Source: Aurelia coerulea
Taxonomy: Eukaryota; Cnidaria; Scyphozoa; Semaeostomeae; Ulmaridae
Length of the DNA stretch: 64,000 nucleotides
Direction of reading: 5' to 3'
NCBI GenBank assembly: GCA_039566865.1
Contig: CM076955.1
Span: 6,946,501-7,010,500, forward strand
Program-made: the position numbers and the translations under genes
The notes under the pieces: model-generated
What the model was told of the DNA's origin: nothing
The model's input: only the letters and a program-made list of their open reading frames with translations
Database searches by the model: none
In this document: positions 1-10,044 of the stretch, piece after piece
Numbering within the stretch: position 1 is the first letter of the stretch
How the letters are laid out: the number at the start of each line of letters is the position of its first letter

Positions 1-468
1 TAGAAATGAAGAGTATTCAAATGAAGTTCTTGTTCATGTTCTTCTCCGGTGAAAATCATATGCTGGGTCTCTTGAGAGAAGTAATGATATGGGAGACAGA
101 GTTACAGCACTTTTGACAATAAGAGCAAGATTTCATTTTTTTGCCAGGTTTGATCGTTTGTGAGATCGACGGTTTTTCATCCTTAAGCTCTGCATCACGA
201 AATGTGATTACTGTGATCTGAATATAAACTGCATGTGAATTGCACTCAAAGCAGTCAAATGGTTACTGGAAAATTTGACGTTCTCCCAGATATTTGCATA
301 TATCCTTTAACTTCTATCATATGATGAAAAGGACATCAGGCATGTTTTTTGTTATCTTTCAGATGCGATTTTTAAAAAGTCATTGAATAAGCAAACTTTC
401 AACAAACATTTTAAACAAAAGCTCTTATCTTATAGCTACTTTTTAAAAAAAAGTCTTCGATGTATTAT
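1..468. other. Unassigned sequence, probably fucosidase intron
   Basis: I see no gene here. It lies upstream of the first visible fucosidase exon and is AT-rich without a convincing coding block. The short open stretch at 2-47 ends before a GT but does not resemble the part of the enzyme expected at this point. Confidence 0.4.
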
Positions 469-838
469 CCCCGGGGTGGGGGGGGGGTACTTCATTGCGA
501 ACATGGTTCGACCTGAATCTGGACTTTGAGAAAAGGACCCATTCGTATGACAGAATATTCAAAAATTCCGAGCCCATTTGCATGAATATCAGGAAATTTC
601 TGACCCATGTGAATGAATTTTTCGATTTGGAACAAAGGAAAATTCCAGTTGTTTTGTGTGGAGTATCATTATGGGGCCCATTGATAAGAAAATTCTAAAA
701 ATAACTTCCCATCTACCAGATTTATGGTTAAAACAGACCCATATGTAGGGAATTTCAGATGAAAAAATCCACCCATATGAGCGGCACTGTCCAGCACGTC
801 ACTTAACAATGAAGTACCCCCCCCCCCGGGCCCTGGGG
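469..838. mobile_element. Non-autonomous element, G-run ends, 6-bp TSD
   Basis: A 370-bp element with inverted ends: CCCCGGGGTGGGG.. on the left and ..CCCGGGCCCTGGGG on the right. A further inverted GTACTTCATTG / CAATGAAGTAC lies just inside. It is flanked by a direct TATTAT repeat (463-468 and 839-844). The interior has no transposase and carries several GACCCA-type words. It sits in a fucosidase intron and shares its architecture with the elements at 1210-1558 and 18771-19196. Confidence 0.7.
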
Positions 839-940
839 TATTATGATACTTACGAATATTCCTTGCTTTCTTTTTCGACAAATTTCTTCTGTTAAGCATG
901 TTGCAAAAGTAGCCAGAAATGATAAATTCTTCATTCATAG

Positions 941-1073
941 AGAAACTGCAGAGCTTCAAGTGGGAGAATGCTATGACAATAGATTCGAAATCATGGGGAT
1001 TCAGAGCTAATGCACCTCTAAGTGATTATATGACCATCAAAGAGCTGATTGAGACTCTTGCGGAGACAGTCAG
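941..1073 (+). CDS. Alpha-L-fucosidase (GH29), internal exon
   Basis: This 133-bp internal exon belongs to a glycoside hydrolase family 29 alpha-L-fucosidase, which removes terminal L-fucose from glycoconjugates, usually in the lysosome or outside the cell. The peptide [15 protein letters not shown] and the following [18 protein letters not shown] match the conserved block before the C-terminal part of the catalytic barrel. The acceptor is the AG at 939-940 (..TTCATTCATAG). The donor is GTATTT at 1074, leaving two codon bases (AG) that join C at 4628 to make the Ser of ETVS-YGGN. Exons encoding the nucleophile region lie upstream, outside the window. Identification rests on family knowledge and correct phase. 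Confidence 0.88.
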
Positions 1074-1109
1074 GTATTTCTTGTTGCATAGAAGTTTGAT
1101 AAAGCATAC

Positions 1110-1915
1110 TGTGTGTCCCAGAAAAAAGTATTTAGATTTGGTTGGGTCCTACGACGTGAATTTAGCTTAATCAATGGGTAATAATTCTCAAAATGTACCG
1201 CGATAGTAGCCCCAGGGGGGACACTCGGCGCATACGCATACGGGGGGGTCAGTTCGAGAAATTTTCAGGAACCCCAAAAATATCAGTTTAGCTTCATTAC
1301 AACCCAAAACTATCAGCTCATTTTATACCTTGACATCTGTAAACGAACATAAAATATCCTGAAACAATGCAAATTGAGGCCAGGATTGCCTCTGAAGCAC
1401 CCAGAAATATCATTTTCAAATTACTTGATGCCCAAAAATATCAAAAACATAATTGCAGTTTCTTTGGACCCAAAAATATCACTTTTGACAACATTCTGAC
1501 CCAAAAATATCGGACTTACCTCCCCGTATGTGCATGTGCTGAGTGCCCCCCCCTGGGATAGTAGCTAACTTGAGCAACGGGACATCATTTGTTGGTACTG
1601 GTACTTTGAGAGCAGAAACATTAGTCTTCAAAGCTCAAACTTGCGTCCACCTCCAAACCAGAGCTTTTTGGTGTTTTGGCCTAGCAAATTCTTGAAGCAA
1701 ATCGAAATAATATCTGAAAGAAAAATAAGAACTGCACAATATGTGACTTCTAGTATATAAAATGTAATATGATCTGATATCATTCAAAGTTTTTCAAGGC
1801 TATCGTTGATTTATTTGCTGTCCTTCAAGAATTTTGTTAGACAAAAACTTCAAAGCTCTGGTTTGGATAGCATGCATTCCAAATCCTTACTGGTTGCTGA
1901 AGCATGCGGAAATCA
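1110..1915. mobile_element. Degraded TA-type element, long inverted arms
   Basis: A decayed relative of the complete element at 5099-5702. Its left arm (TGTGTGTCCC then a TTGGTTGG..CCTACGACGTGAATTTAGC block) matches the reverse complement of that element's right arm. It continues after 1565 with the shared stretch around TGTTGGTACTGG and the CAAAGCTC words. It was later split by the element at 1210-1558. The right terminus is not recognisable and appears lost near the LINE fragment. Confidence 0.6.
1210..1558. mobile_element. Non-autonomous element, G-run ends, 6-bp TSD
   Basis: The element starts CCCCAGGGGGGACACTCGG and ends GAGTGCCCCCCCCTGGGA, with TAGTAG on both sides (1204-1209 and 1559-1564). 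The interior repeats CCCAAAAATATC about six times at irregular spacing. It is nested in an older TA-type element inside a fucosidase intron. No coding capacity. Confidence 0.72.
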
Positions 1916-1919
1916 TCCA

Positions 1920-2345
1920 ATTTTTACAAATTACAAATTACAAATTAATTACTTAATATAGCGCAGTTTTGATGTAAAATCTTCAAGTGCGCTTTACAAT
2001 TCCTAAGGTCTCTAAAAACCTAAAATGTCCATTTAAAAATTATTGAAAAGAAATGTTTTTAATTTTTTCTTAAATGTTTCAATGTCACTGCATTGTTTTA
2101 TTTGATTAGGAATGTCATTCCACTGCCGAGGTCCCATCATGCTGAATGATCTGTTGGCAAATGATTCTCTCTTTACTCTAGGAATATCTAATTTCATGTA
2201 CATCTTGTTTGATCTTAATAGTCTCACACTTTCACTTAATTTCAGCATATCTTTCAGGAATTGAAGAGCTGTGCCTTTAAGTACCTTAGAAATTTCACGG
2301 TATTCAGCGAGTCAAATCGCCTCTTTCCAACCCCGTGATATCAAA
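1920..2345 (-). pseudogene. LINE (CR1/L2-type) C-terminal fragment
   Basis: The minus strand reads ..MMGPRQWNDIPNQIKQC.. and ..ETFKKKLKTFLF to a stop at 2033. This is the usual last ~70 residues of CR1/L2-type reverse transcriptase proteins (G-x-R-x-W-N-x-L/I-P). Upstream the frame is broken by stops. Downstream is a short tail of about three TTTGTAA units (1925-1950), the tandem-repeat 3' end expected for these LINEs. It is strongly 5'-truncated and dead. Confidence 0.7.
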
Positions 2346-3012
2346 TCTGTCGTTGGAAGGGAATTCTTGAGTACCCTCAAGAAAATTGAAATGGCTACAA
2401 GGTTGCAATAATTATATGGATTTCTTTTTGAAAATCGGTAGAAGGGATACCCCTCTGCAGTTTGTAGCGTGCTCAGACAAATATCTCATTTGGAGCCGAA
2501 ATTTTTATTAATTTTCCAGTCGACGAATATAGACCTTTGTTCAAACATTGATACAAGTCGCTAAAAATAAGATATAAGGATAAAAATCTCAGCGATTATG
2601 GATATTTCCCTAAGAAATAACCCAAACACTTTCCCTTCTTTTACATATCAAAACCGCAGGCGATTTTCAGCGATTTCTGTCAGAAATGTCATTTGGGCCA
2701 AGGCTTCTCACCGATTAAAACTCATACTTTGGCCCAATAAGGCTTAGTTTGTATTCTTGTGCTAAATGATTCATTTACCGATGATTCAAGCATCCATTTG
2801 ACTTCATTTTCAATTTAATGTCTCCAAATTTTGTTTAAAAACATCCAGTCTTGAGCAACCTCTGCAAATTCGTTTTGTTCCGTCTTTCTCTGCAAGCACA
2901 AGTAACCTGCTCAAATGTCGCATTGCTAGGTTATTGTGATACAAAGTAAAGCAATTCGATACAGTTGATGCACCCGTCAACAGATTTGGCACGCCTGTTG
3001 TTCTCAATTCCT
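2346..3012. other. Fucosidase intron, no feature recognised
   Basis: Part of the 3.55-kb intron between the fucosidase exons. I see no coding block, and no terminal repeats beyond those listed as separate elements. Confidence 0.4.
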
Positions 3013-3016
3013 TTAA

Positions 3017-4233
3017 CCCTATCCAGACTGGGGGGGGGCTCATTCAGCCCCCCCCACATACTTAACTGAGCACTGCTCCAAATTGGTTCAACGAACCAGG
3101 AAATGGTTTTTTGACTTTTAGTTTCTATCCTTTTGAAGTGTGATTTTGTGTGAAATTTTGAAAAAAAAATTCAGGGGGGTGGGGGGGCTGTTTTTTTCAG
3201 AGTGGTCGGGGCCAACTTTTAGGTAAGCTGCTTATGGATGTAATTCCAGATCACCGCATAATCCTTTGATAGTATCCTTTTTACTTTCTATACTTATAGT
3301 CTATAAGGTCTCTTTAATTTTTTCCAGGAAAAATAGACCAATTATGTGTCACGTGACCTCATTAATGACGTCATCTTTAAGAAAATGGCAAAAATTAGTT
3401 AGCAGTCTTTCTGCAAGGATATTTCGACCCCAAATGTTTTACATCGGCAATAAATAGATTAAAGCTGATCAACAGGGTTGTTTCCACCTAATCTGTGTAA
3501 TTTTGTTTGAATTTTGTGCACCATTGGTCGCAAACGGTATAAGATTCCCCGGGGGTATCCTCACATAGTACTACTAACGATCAGTTTTCATGCTTATCTT
3601 GAGAATCTGCTTTACAGTGAGAATTTTTTGACTTGAAAGTGTTTAGTTTGTCAAGATATTATCAAAATTTCACCAAATTACTATCCTCAACCCCCTATTT
3701 CCCTCTTCCTTCTTCCTTCCAACTCATTTGCTTACTACTGGGAAAAATGCTGATGTATGCAAGTATGCAACGAACACTTATCATTGAAGTAGTTTTCATT
3801 GTAATATGTGGAGAAATTCTCTATTACGGCTGCATTTGTCATTTTTCGGAAAAACAAGAATTTTAATCTCTCTGTCCGCCATCTTGGATTTGCAAAAATC
3901 AAATTTTTCACTTTATAAGTATATTTTCACCTTCTAAAAATGCTTTGATTGGCATAATTTGGTTTCATGAATCAATCTTAGAAAATTATAAAGATTTAGA
4001 AAAAAGTGGATTTTTTCATTTTTTTCGTGAACACGTGCCAGTTGTCTTGAATAATTATGACGTCATATCTATTTTTAGAATTATTTTTGTGAAAAATGAT
4101 AGATCCTAAGCACGGCTACCTGCGTGGTGAGTTTTGTCTTCGTAAGTGAAGGAATGGCGATTTTAGAGAGGGGGGCTGAATGAGCCCCCCCCCCCAGTCT
4201 TCTAGTAGCTCAAAAAGCCCAGTCTGGATAGGG
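3017..4233. mobile_element. TTAA-flanked element (piggyBac-like ends), non-autonomous
   Basis: A 1217-bp element flanked by TTAA (3013-3016 and 4234-4237). It begins CCCTATCCAGACTGGGGG and ends with the inverse CCAGTCTGGATAGGG. Inside each terminus lies a second inverted G/C block (CTCATTCAGCCCCCC / GGGGGCTGAATGAGC). TTAA target plus CCC..GGG ends is the piggyBac pattern; family membership is inferred. No transposase is present. It carries two TGACGTCA octamers (3366, 4058). Confidence 0.75.
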
Positions 4234-4237
4234 TTAA

Positions 4238-4627
4238 ATGGAAACAATTGGGATAAAGCACTTTTTGGCTGTTTGGTGCATTAATGAATAGATTTTACAC
4301 AAAGCAACAAAAAATTTGTTTTTTGCGCTGAACGTTTGCAGCTTTGTTCTTTTTGTTTGATTGCATTGATTCGAGAATAGATTCGACAAAGCTGCTTTCA
4401 AAAATCTTTCTTGCTTTGCTATTTTATAAAGGTAAAATTTAGAGAAATCTTGATAAATTTTGTTTGTCTTCTTCGCTTTTTGGCCGTCTGATTGGTCCCT
4501 GAAAATGAGGTGTTGGCGGCTTCGGCCATGGGCCACGAGCATTCGGCTGTGTACGACAAATGATGCCTATACTGTCTATTACAGTGAAATAGCTAAAGTT
4601 TCATCATTTTTTAATCGTTTTTTTCAG
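4238..4627. other. Fucosidase intron end
   Basis: Intron sequence running into the acceptor. It ends in a T-rich tract (..TTTTTTCAG at 4619-4627) directly before the next fucosidase exon. Confidence 0.6.
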
Positions 4628-4798
4628 CTATGGGGGCAATTTGTTGATGAATGTTGGGCCTAATTTGGATGGAGTGATACCACCAATTTATGAGGAAAGA
4701 TTAGAACAAATAGGCAAATGGCTGGATGTTAATGGTGAAGCAATATTCAAAACAAAACCATGGAAGTATCAGACAGATCCAAAGGGAGCGAAAATTTG
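4628..4798 (+). CDS. Alpha-L-fucosidase (GH29), internal exon
   Basis: This 171-bp exon encodes [19 protein letters not shown], the GH29 signature just before the end of the catalytic domain, then [19 protein letters not shown] and [10 protein letters not shown], the entry to the C-terminal beta domain. The acceptor is TTTTTTCAG and the donor GTGAGT at 4799. It ends with TG of a split Trp codon that the next exon completes, reproducing the family order ..KPW..(V/I)WYT... There is no frameshift or stop, so the gene looks functional here. Confidence 0.92.
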
Positions 4799-5098
4799 GT
4801 GAGTAGACGCTTCCGTTTTGTTATATTGTTTGGTCCAAGTCCAATCTAAACAGAAATTATGTAGATTTGACGGAACAGATATAAAGTAGAATTGAACTAT
4901 GTTTTGTAGTAATTAAAGATGAAAATCTTTTAGCTGGAAAATCATTTTGATAAACTGTATCCAAGCGACATCATATTTGGCAAACTCTACTTTGAGATGA
5001 ATAACTCCTTACTTTTGCAAAATCGAAAACATTCAAATGACGCCCGTGTATCATTTATGGCAGTGCAATGTTTTCTAATCATTGAGATGTTTAACATA

Positions 5099-5702
5099 CC
5101 GGGTGTCCAAAAAATATATCTGTACAGATCTAGTTGACTTCAGCGATATGAAGTTAGCTTAAATCAATGGCTAATCACTCTCAAAATTCTCCTCGATAGT
5201 TAACTTGAACATAGATACCTCGTTTTTTGGTATTGTTGCTTTGAGAGCAGAATCATCAATCTTGTCTTGAAAGCTCAGATTTGCGTCCAACTGGAAACCA
5301 GAGCTCTGGCCTTTTCTCCTAAGCAAGTTCCTGAAGCACGCCGAAATTAGAAATTAATGAAGAATTAAGAAACTGCCCAATGGGTCACTGGGGGGGGGGT
5401 GACTTCTGGAAAACAGAATAGCACAAGATCGAATATTTTTCAAATTTCATCAAGGCTATCGTTGATTTATACGCTGTGCCTTAAGAATTTGCTTAGGCCA
5501 AAAAGGCTAAAGCTCTGGTTTACAGGAGGAAGAAAATTTGAGCTTTCAAGATTAACATGTCTGTTTTCAAAGCACCAATACCAACAAACGAGGTACCAAT
5601 GTTCAAGTTAACTATCGAGGAGCATATTTAGAGTGATTGATTAAAGCTAAATTCACATCGCAGGAGTCAACCAAATCCGTATACATTTTTAGGGACACCC
5701 GG
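5099..5702. mobile_element. TA-flanked element, CCGGGTGTCC ends
   Basis: A 604-bp element between TA dinucleotides (5097-5098, 5703-5704). It starts CCGGGTGTCC and ends GGGACACCCGG. The inverted similarity extends roughly 200 bp inward on both sides (for example AGTTAACTTGAACAT / TTCAAGTTAACT). TA duplication suggests a Tc1/mariner-type mobiliser, which is an inference. It lies in the last fucosidase intron and has no transposase gene. Confidence 0.75.
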
Positions 5703-5704
5703 TA

Positions 5705-6491
5705 TGTCTTTTTTTATTTTTAGAAAATATTTACACTTCATCTTACCTTCCAAAATAGTATGAAAGTGAAGCCTGAACCAGACCAGAAATGAATATCTTA
5801 GGATGGGATAAATTTCACGAAAGTAGTTTGTTTTTCAGCTAAATAATTCCTGTATTGCTTGTTTTTCATACATTATGCCTGAAGCAGCAAGCAAGAGAAA
5901 GGGATTAGTTTCCCGATTAGGGGCGTACTGCAGGACGGGGTTATCTGCATAATTTTCTCATCGAAGGAGAGCAACTGCCTAGCTTACACCTTGAATCCAT
6001 CTCTATGGCTTTGATGATTCAATTTTGGCCGTATACTGACTGTTTTAAGTCTGTCTTGAGAATCGCAGTTTGATCTTGACAGTACTGAACGAGCATACGA
6101 TGTCTGAGCGACTTAACCAAGGCTATTTACTTTTAGATACAGATTTACAGCCAGTTGGCATATGCTTATTGCCTTCCATAGGCCATTTAAGGTTACGGTA
6201 AACCTTTTCAGGGGAAAGAGTCAATTTTGGATTTCTTCAGATTCAAGAAGCTCAACCTAGAAGACACACAAGGATGCAACCTTTGAAAGTAACCAACACT
6301 TTGCAAAAAGGATAAATCTTGATTAAAAGAAAGAAACTTTAATTTTTCGTTCAAAAATTCTCAGTGTGGTTGGAATGCTAACTCTAGTTATTTGACCTCT
6401 TAAGCTGGTTGTGTGCTAGAAAACAAATGATTAAACCACAGTGTGCGCATTGCTCCCTTTGTTTAGAAGCATAAATTACCTTTTAAGCCCT
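5705..6491. other. Fucosidase intron, no feature recognised
   Basis: Intronic sequence with no coding block or terminal repeat that I can support. Confidence 0.4.
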
Positions 6492-6677
6492 AATAGACCC
6501 TTTTGTTATTCTGAAAAGAATCAGAATCGAACGATATTTTGCTACATTTTGTTGAATTTTCCAACGTGCACAATAGTGATCGAAGCTCTAACGCCACTCG
6601 ATCGAACCTCTCGCATGAAAATGTATAAAAATAACGCTCGATCCAGGTTCTTTTGTAGAACAGCTAAAAGGTCTATT
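6492..6677. mobile_element. Small MITE, AATAGACC ends (copy 1)
   Basis: About 186 bp bounded by AATAGACC and GGTCTATT with matching inner words (TTTTGTTATTCT / AGAACAGCTAAAAG). A second copy lies at 55571-55736. Both share the interior TTCAGAATCGAACGAT (one base different here) and AATAACGCTCGATCCAGG. It is non-coding. Confidence 0.65.
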
Positions 6678-7437
6678 GCCTGACCCGGACTACACCGTCG
6701 TTTATATTTTCATGATATGCAAACTTGAATTTGTCTCAGAAAGGAACTCTGCGGACTCACAAATAGGCTAGCAACAGGTGCGCACAAAAAAGCTATTTTG
6801 TACCCAAGGAGCCAAACAAATTGCTCTAAATTCTGCACAACGGCAGATCAGGCTTCTGGCAACTAAAGAGCATCTAAAAAATTTGGCCTGTCCGCTGGTC
6901 ATGTGCTTTACAGTGGAATTTAATTGAGAGAGGGCAGAACAACTATTTGCGATTATACTACAGCATATACGTATATCTTGCTGATATGGAATTTGAAGAA
7001 TTCGAGACACGCTTTGGTTGCTTAGGATCTGCCCTTCGTGCTGATATCAGTTAGCTTTTATTAGAAAGGGTACAAAACAGTTTTTCAAGGCAGTATGCTC
7101 TCCTTAGTAGTAGCAAATAAACCTGGAAATGTTTCGTTCGCATTCTTTGCCCATTTTTTGGTATGGTGTAGAATCCCCAAATTCTTACGAATCCTCAAAC
7201 TCTTGTGCCTCAAACGTTTACTGTAACCTAAATGGGATCTACGTATATCAAAGTGGCTCAAGCCATTTGCAGTCACATTCTACATATCATCAGAGTCCAG
7301 TATTTCCCGTTGACGTAGATCAGTTACCCAAGTATGGGGAGGCATGTGTCACGGCCAATTATTTTTGCCTGTGTATTTTTCTTGATTCCCATTAAGTTAC
7401 TTTCCAGATGATCATATTAGTCTTTTTCAACGCATAG
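6678..7437. other. Fucosidase intron end
   Basis: The remainder of the last fucosidase intron, ending ..TTTTTCAACGCATAG at 7437. An antisense open stretch with several cysteines near 6770-7010 has no supporting splice phase and is not called a gene. Confidence 0.45.
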
Positions 7438-7684
7438 GTATACATTGAAAGGCAAATCATTATATGTTATCACATCAGAATGGCCAGTAGGCTCAACCTT
7501 AAAGCTCAAGTATCCGCAAACAACAAAAAAGACGACAGTACAAATGCTTGGAGTAGAGAAGCAGATTGAATGGAACACACTTGATAAAGACCAAGGCATT
7601 AGTATTGATCTTAGAAACTTGAGTTTGTCAGATCTACCTAACACATGGGCATGGGCGTTCGAAATTAAGAATCTGGACAATTAG
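7438..7684 (+). CDS. Alpha-L-fucosidase (GH29), terminal exon
   Basis: The last exon starts with the G that completes the split Trp codon, then reads YTLKGKSLYVITSEWPVGS. It includes TTVQMLGVEKQIEW and ends LSDLPNTWAWAFEIKNLDN before TAG at 7682-7684. This is the C-terminal beta-sandwich of GH29 enzymes. The closing pattern L-x-x-L-P-x-x-x-x-W-A-(F/L) is typical of animal alpha-L-fucosidases. The phase matches the previous donor 2639 bp upstream. No AATAAA stands out directly downstream. Confidence 0.92.
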
Positions 7685-8591
7685 ATGACAAATTGGTTTT
7701 TGCGTAATTCACGTAAGCCTCACTTTTGTTACTGTTCCTGGGCTCTTCTGTACTCTTTTAACATTTCCATGAGCTAGCTTTACTTGTGAGGGGCACAGTG
7801 GACCAACAGAGCGAATTTTTGGAATTTTCACCAAACCTTTGCGAATCAATGCTTTAAAATACGTATTGGTTTCCAAATAATTTGAAAACAGCCGTTATCA
7901 ACTTTTGATTGGTAATACGACAGTTATATTATTCTGTCTGTCATTCTGAGGGTAAATTCCTGGAACCTTTTTTGGGACATACAGAACCACTCATGTAGGC
8001 TTCGAAAGGTGCTAAATTTAGCGCATAATCAACATTTTCTTCGATTTGGATCCAACATGACTGAATTCAGGGATAGTAGGAGAGTATGAAAGAGTCTTTC
8101 TCACTGCTGCCTTTCTTCAGACTGTTTCGTTGTCTTTTTGCCCCAAAGTCCTGAGCAGTAATTCACTGATGTCACTGGATTTATTCCTGCTAGCTCCAGA
8201 ACGAGAAAAGATCTGAAGTTCTGGATTATGCATCAAATCTGGCATCTCATCATTTAGAGCCTTGAGTCCTAAGAAGCTTTTCTTCAAATTTCTTACACAG
8301 TATGGTGTGATAGTGAAACAATGAAATAGTCTGGCTTGGCTTTCAAGATTAGCGATTAGATAGAAAATTCATCTCCGTACGGTATAAATTTGAAAAAAGT
8401 CGGTATTAAAGATGCTATTGTACATTCGATGTTTTACTTACTTATATACCAGATGACACGGGCATAGGGGAGATAAAATTTGGTGGGCGGCCCGATTAAA
8501 AATGCATTTTTGAGAACATTTTGCCCGACTTGAGACGGATTTTGCCCGATCATGGCTGATTTTTGCGAATTTTTCCAACGTTTGACGGAGG
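7685..8591. other. Intergenic, no gene seen
   Basis: Downstream of the fucosidase stop. It presumably holds the 3' UTR and spacer. No coding block is supported. Confidence 0.4.
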
Positions 8592-8843
8592 GGGTAGCCC
8601 CACACGGCCCCTGTCTCCTACGCCTATGTCAGATGAGTTGAAGAAAACATTTCGATATTTTTTGAAAATTCACAAAATTTGGTATATTTGGTTGGTTATC
8701 TTTTAATTGTTTTATTTGGGTAGCCCCACACAGCCTCTGTCTCCTACGCCTATGCCAGATGAGTTGAAGAAAAAGTTTCGATATTTTTTGAAAATTCACA
8801 ACATTTGGTATATTTGGTTACCTATCTTTTAATTGTTTTACTT
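8592..8843. repeat. 126-bp tandem duplication
   Basis: Two head-to-tail copies of a 126-bp unit (8592-8717 and 8718-8843). Each carries TAGCCCCACAC, GTCTCCTACGCCTATG, TTTCGATATTTTTTGAAAA and TCTTTTAATTGTTTTA. They differ at roughly ten positions. Non-coding. Confidence 0.85.
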
Positions 8844-10044
8844 TGAGCTATGGCAAATTAAAGGCCACATTATTTTCAGCCATAATAATGGTTATGCTAT
8901 ATTATGCGAAATATTTGCTATAATGAGTTGCAATACCCCATATTTTGAGCCATGGGCTTGCATAATCAACCGTTTCAAAGAATTTGAATGGGCAAAACAG
9001 TAGATTTGCTCAAAATTGTGTGCAATTTCATAGCATGTTTCAAAATCAGATAGCTATCAGAAATTTGGTAATAGAAAGCTGTAGATGGGACAATCAATAT
9101 CTGTAAAGTGGACTTTACCCTTGCGAAGAAACTGCCCAAAGAGATAGGTTAAGTTTTGACTATATTTCAAGCGCTGACATTTCTTTGACTCAATTAGAGG
9201 TTGAATATCAAGCATTTCATGCAGATAGTCATTTTTTGCTGTTGTACCAAAAAGGATCGAATGAAGCTTTATGTTTTAGGCCTAGGCCATCAGTTTCTAC
9301 ACGAAGTTCAATAATAAAGCCTAATTTCTAGCTGTATGTTTTCTTCGTGTCACCAATAATCACACATCGAGTCATCGCAGTCACTAGGTCCAACAACTGT
9401 AAAGATTCTAACTCAAACGCAGTTTTCTCTGCTTACATCATGGCAGCTAAAACTGTTTTCGAAGAGCTGCAACTCAGGGCCGTATGAAGAATCTTAAACT
9501 TGGAGGGGGGGGGGGGGGCACGAGGGTACTTCAAGGTAATTTTTTCAAAGCTACAGAGCCACTTCCTGAAAAAAGGCACTTCTCGTTGTAATTGCAAAAT
9601 CATGGGGGCATGTGCCCTCTGCGCCCCTTATGCGCCCGGTTGCTACCTCTCTGCTGGAACTTGATTAACGGCTTTGGCTGCCAATCGAAGTGGCATCACT
9701 ACCAGTGGAAACCTTGCGATTAAAACTGAAAATGATGCAAAGGTAAAACACAGAACTGAAAAGTAAGTTTATTACTGATTTGTAGATGAAACTGATGGGC
9801 CTGCGCATAAACCAACGGATTCGTACTTGGTTGGTCCTAAGATCAGATACAGACAGAAGGTTGAGCTTTTCTTTTAGTACTATGAGCATACTAACCGGTT
9901 TTGTGTTGTACGGGAAATATAAAGCCCGAGGTCTTAAAAGTACAGACCGAGCTTGTGAGGTCTGTGCAATAAGACCATGGGTTTTATATTCTCATGTACA
10001 ACTAAAAATCTGGTGAGTATGAGTTTATTACCTTGTTTCTAATG
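8844..10044. other. Intergenic, poly-G run
   Basis: No gene is supported. The notable item is an uninterrupted G-rich run at 9504-9519 followed by CACGAGGGTACTT, resembling a single worn end of the G-run element family. Confidence 0.4.

Noticed and set aside
1..48. Possible upstream fucosidase exon ending before GTGAAA
   Set aside because: The encoded peptide does not resemble the expected region before KWENAMTID, and the donor is weak.
6768..7010. Minus-strand cysteine-rich open stretch ending in CC, considered as the missing tail exon of BRICHOS gene A
   Set aside because: No basic cleavage site, and the acceptor candidate gives the wrong phase; the cysteine pattern does not align with the gene B tail.
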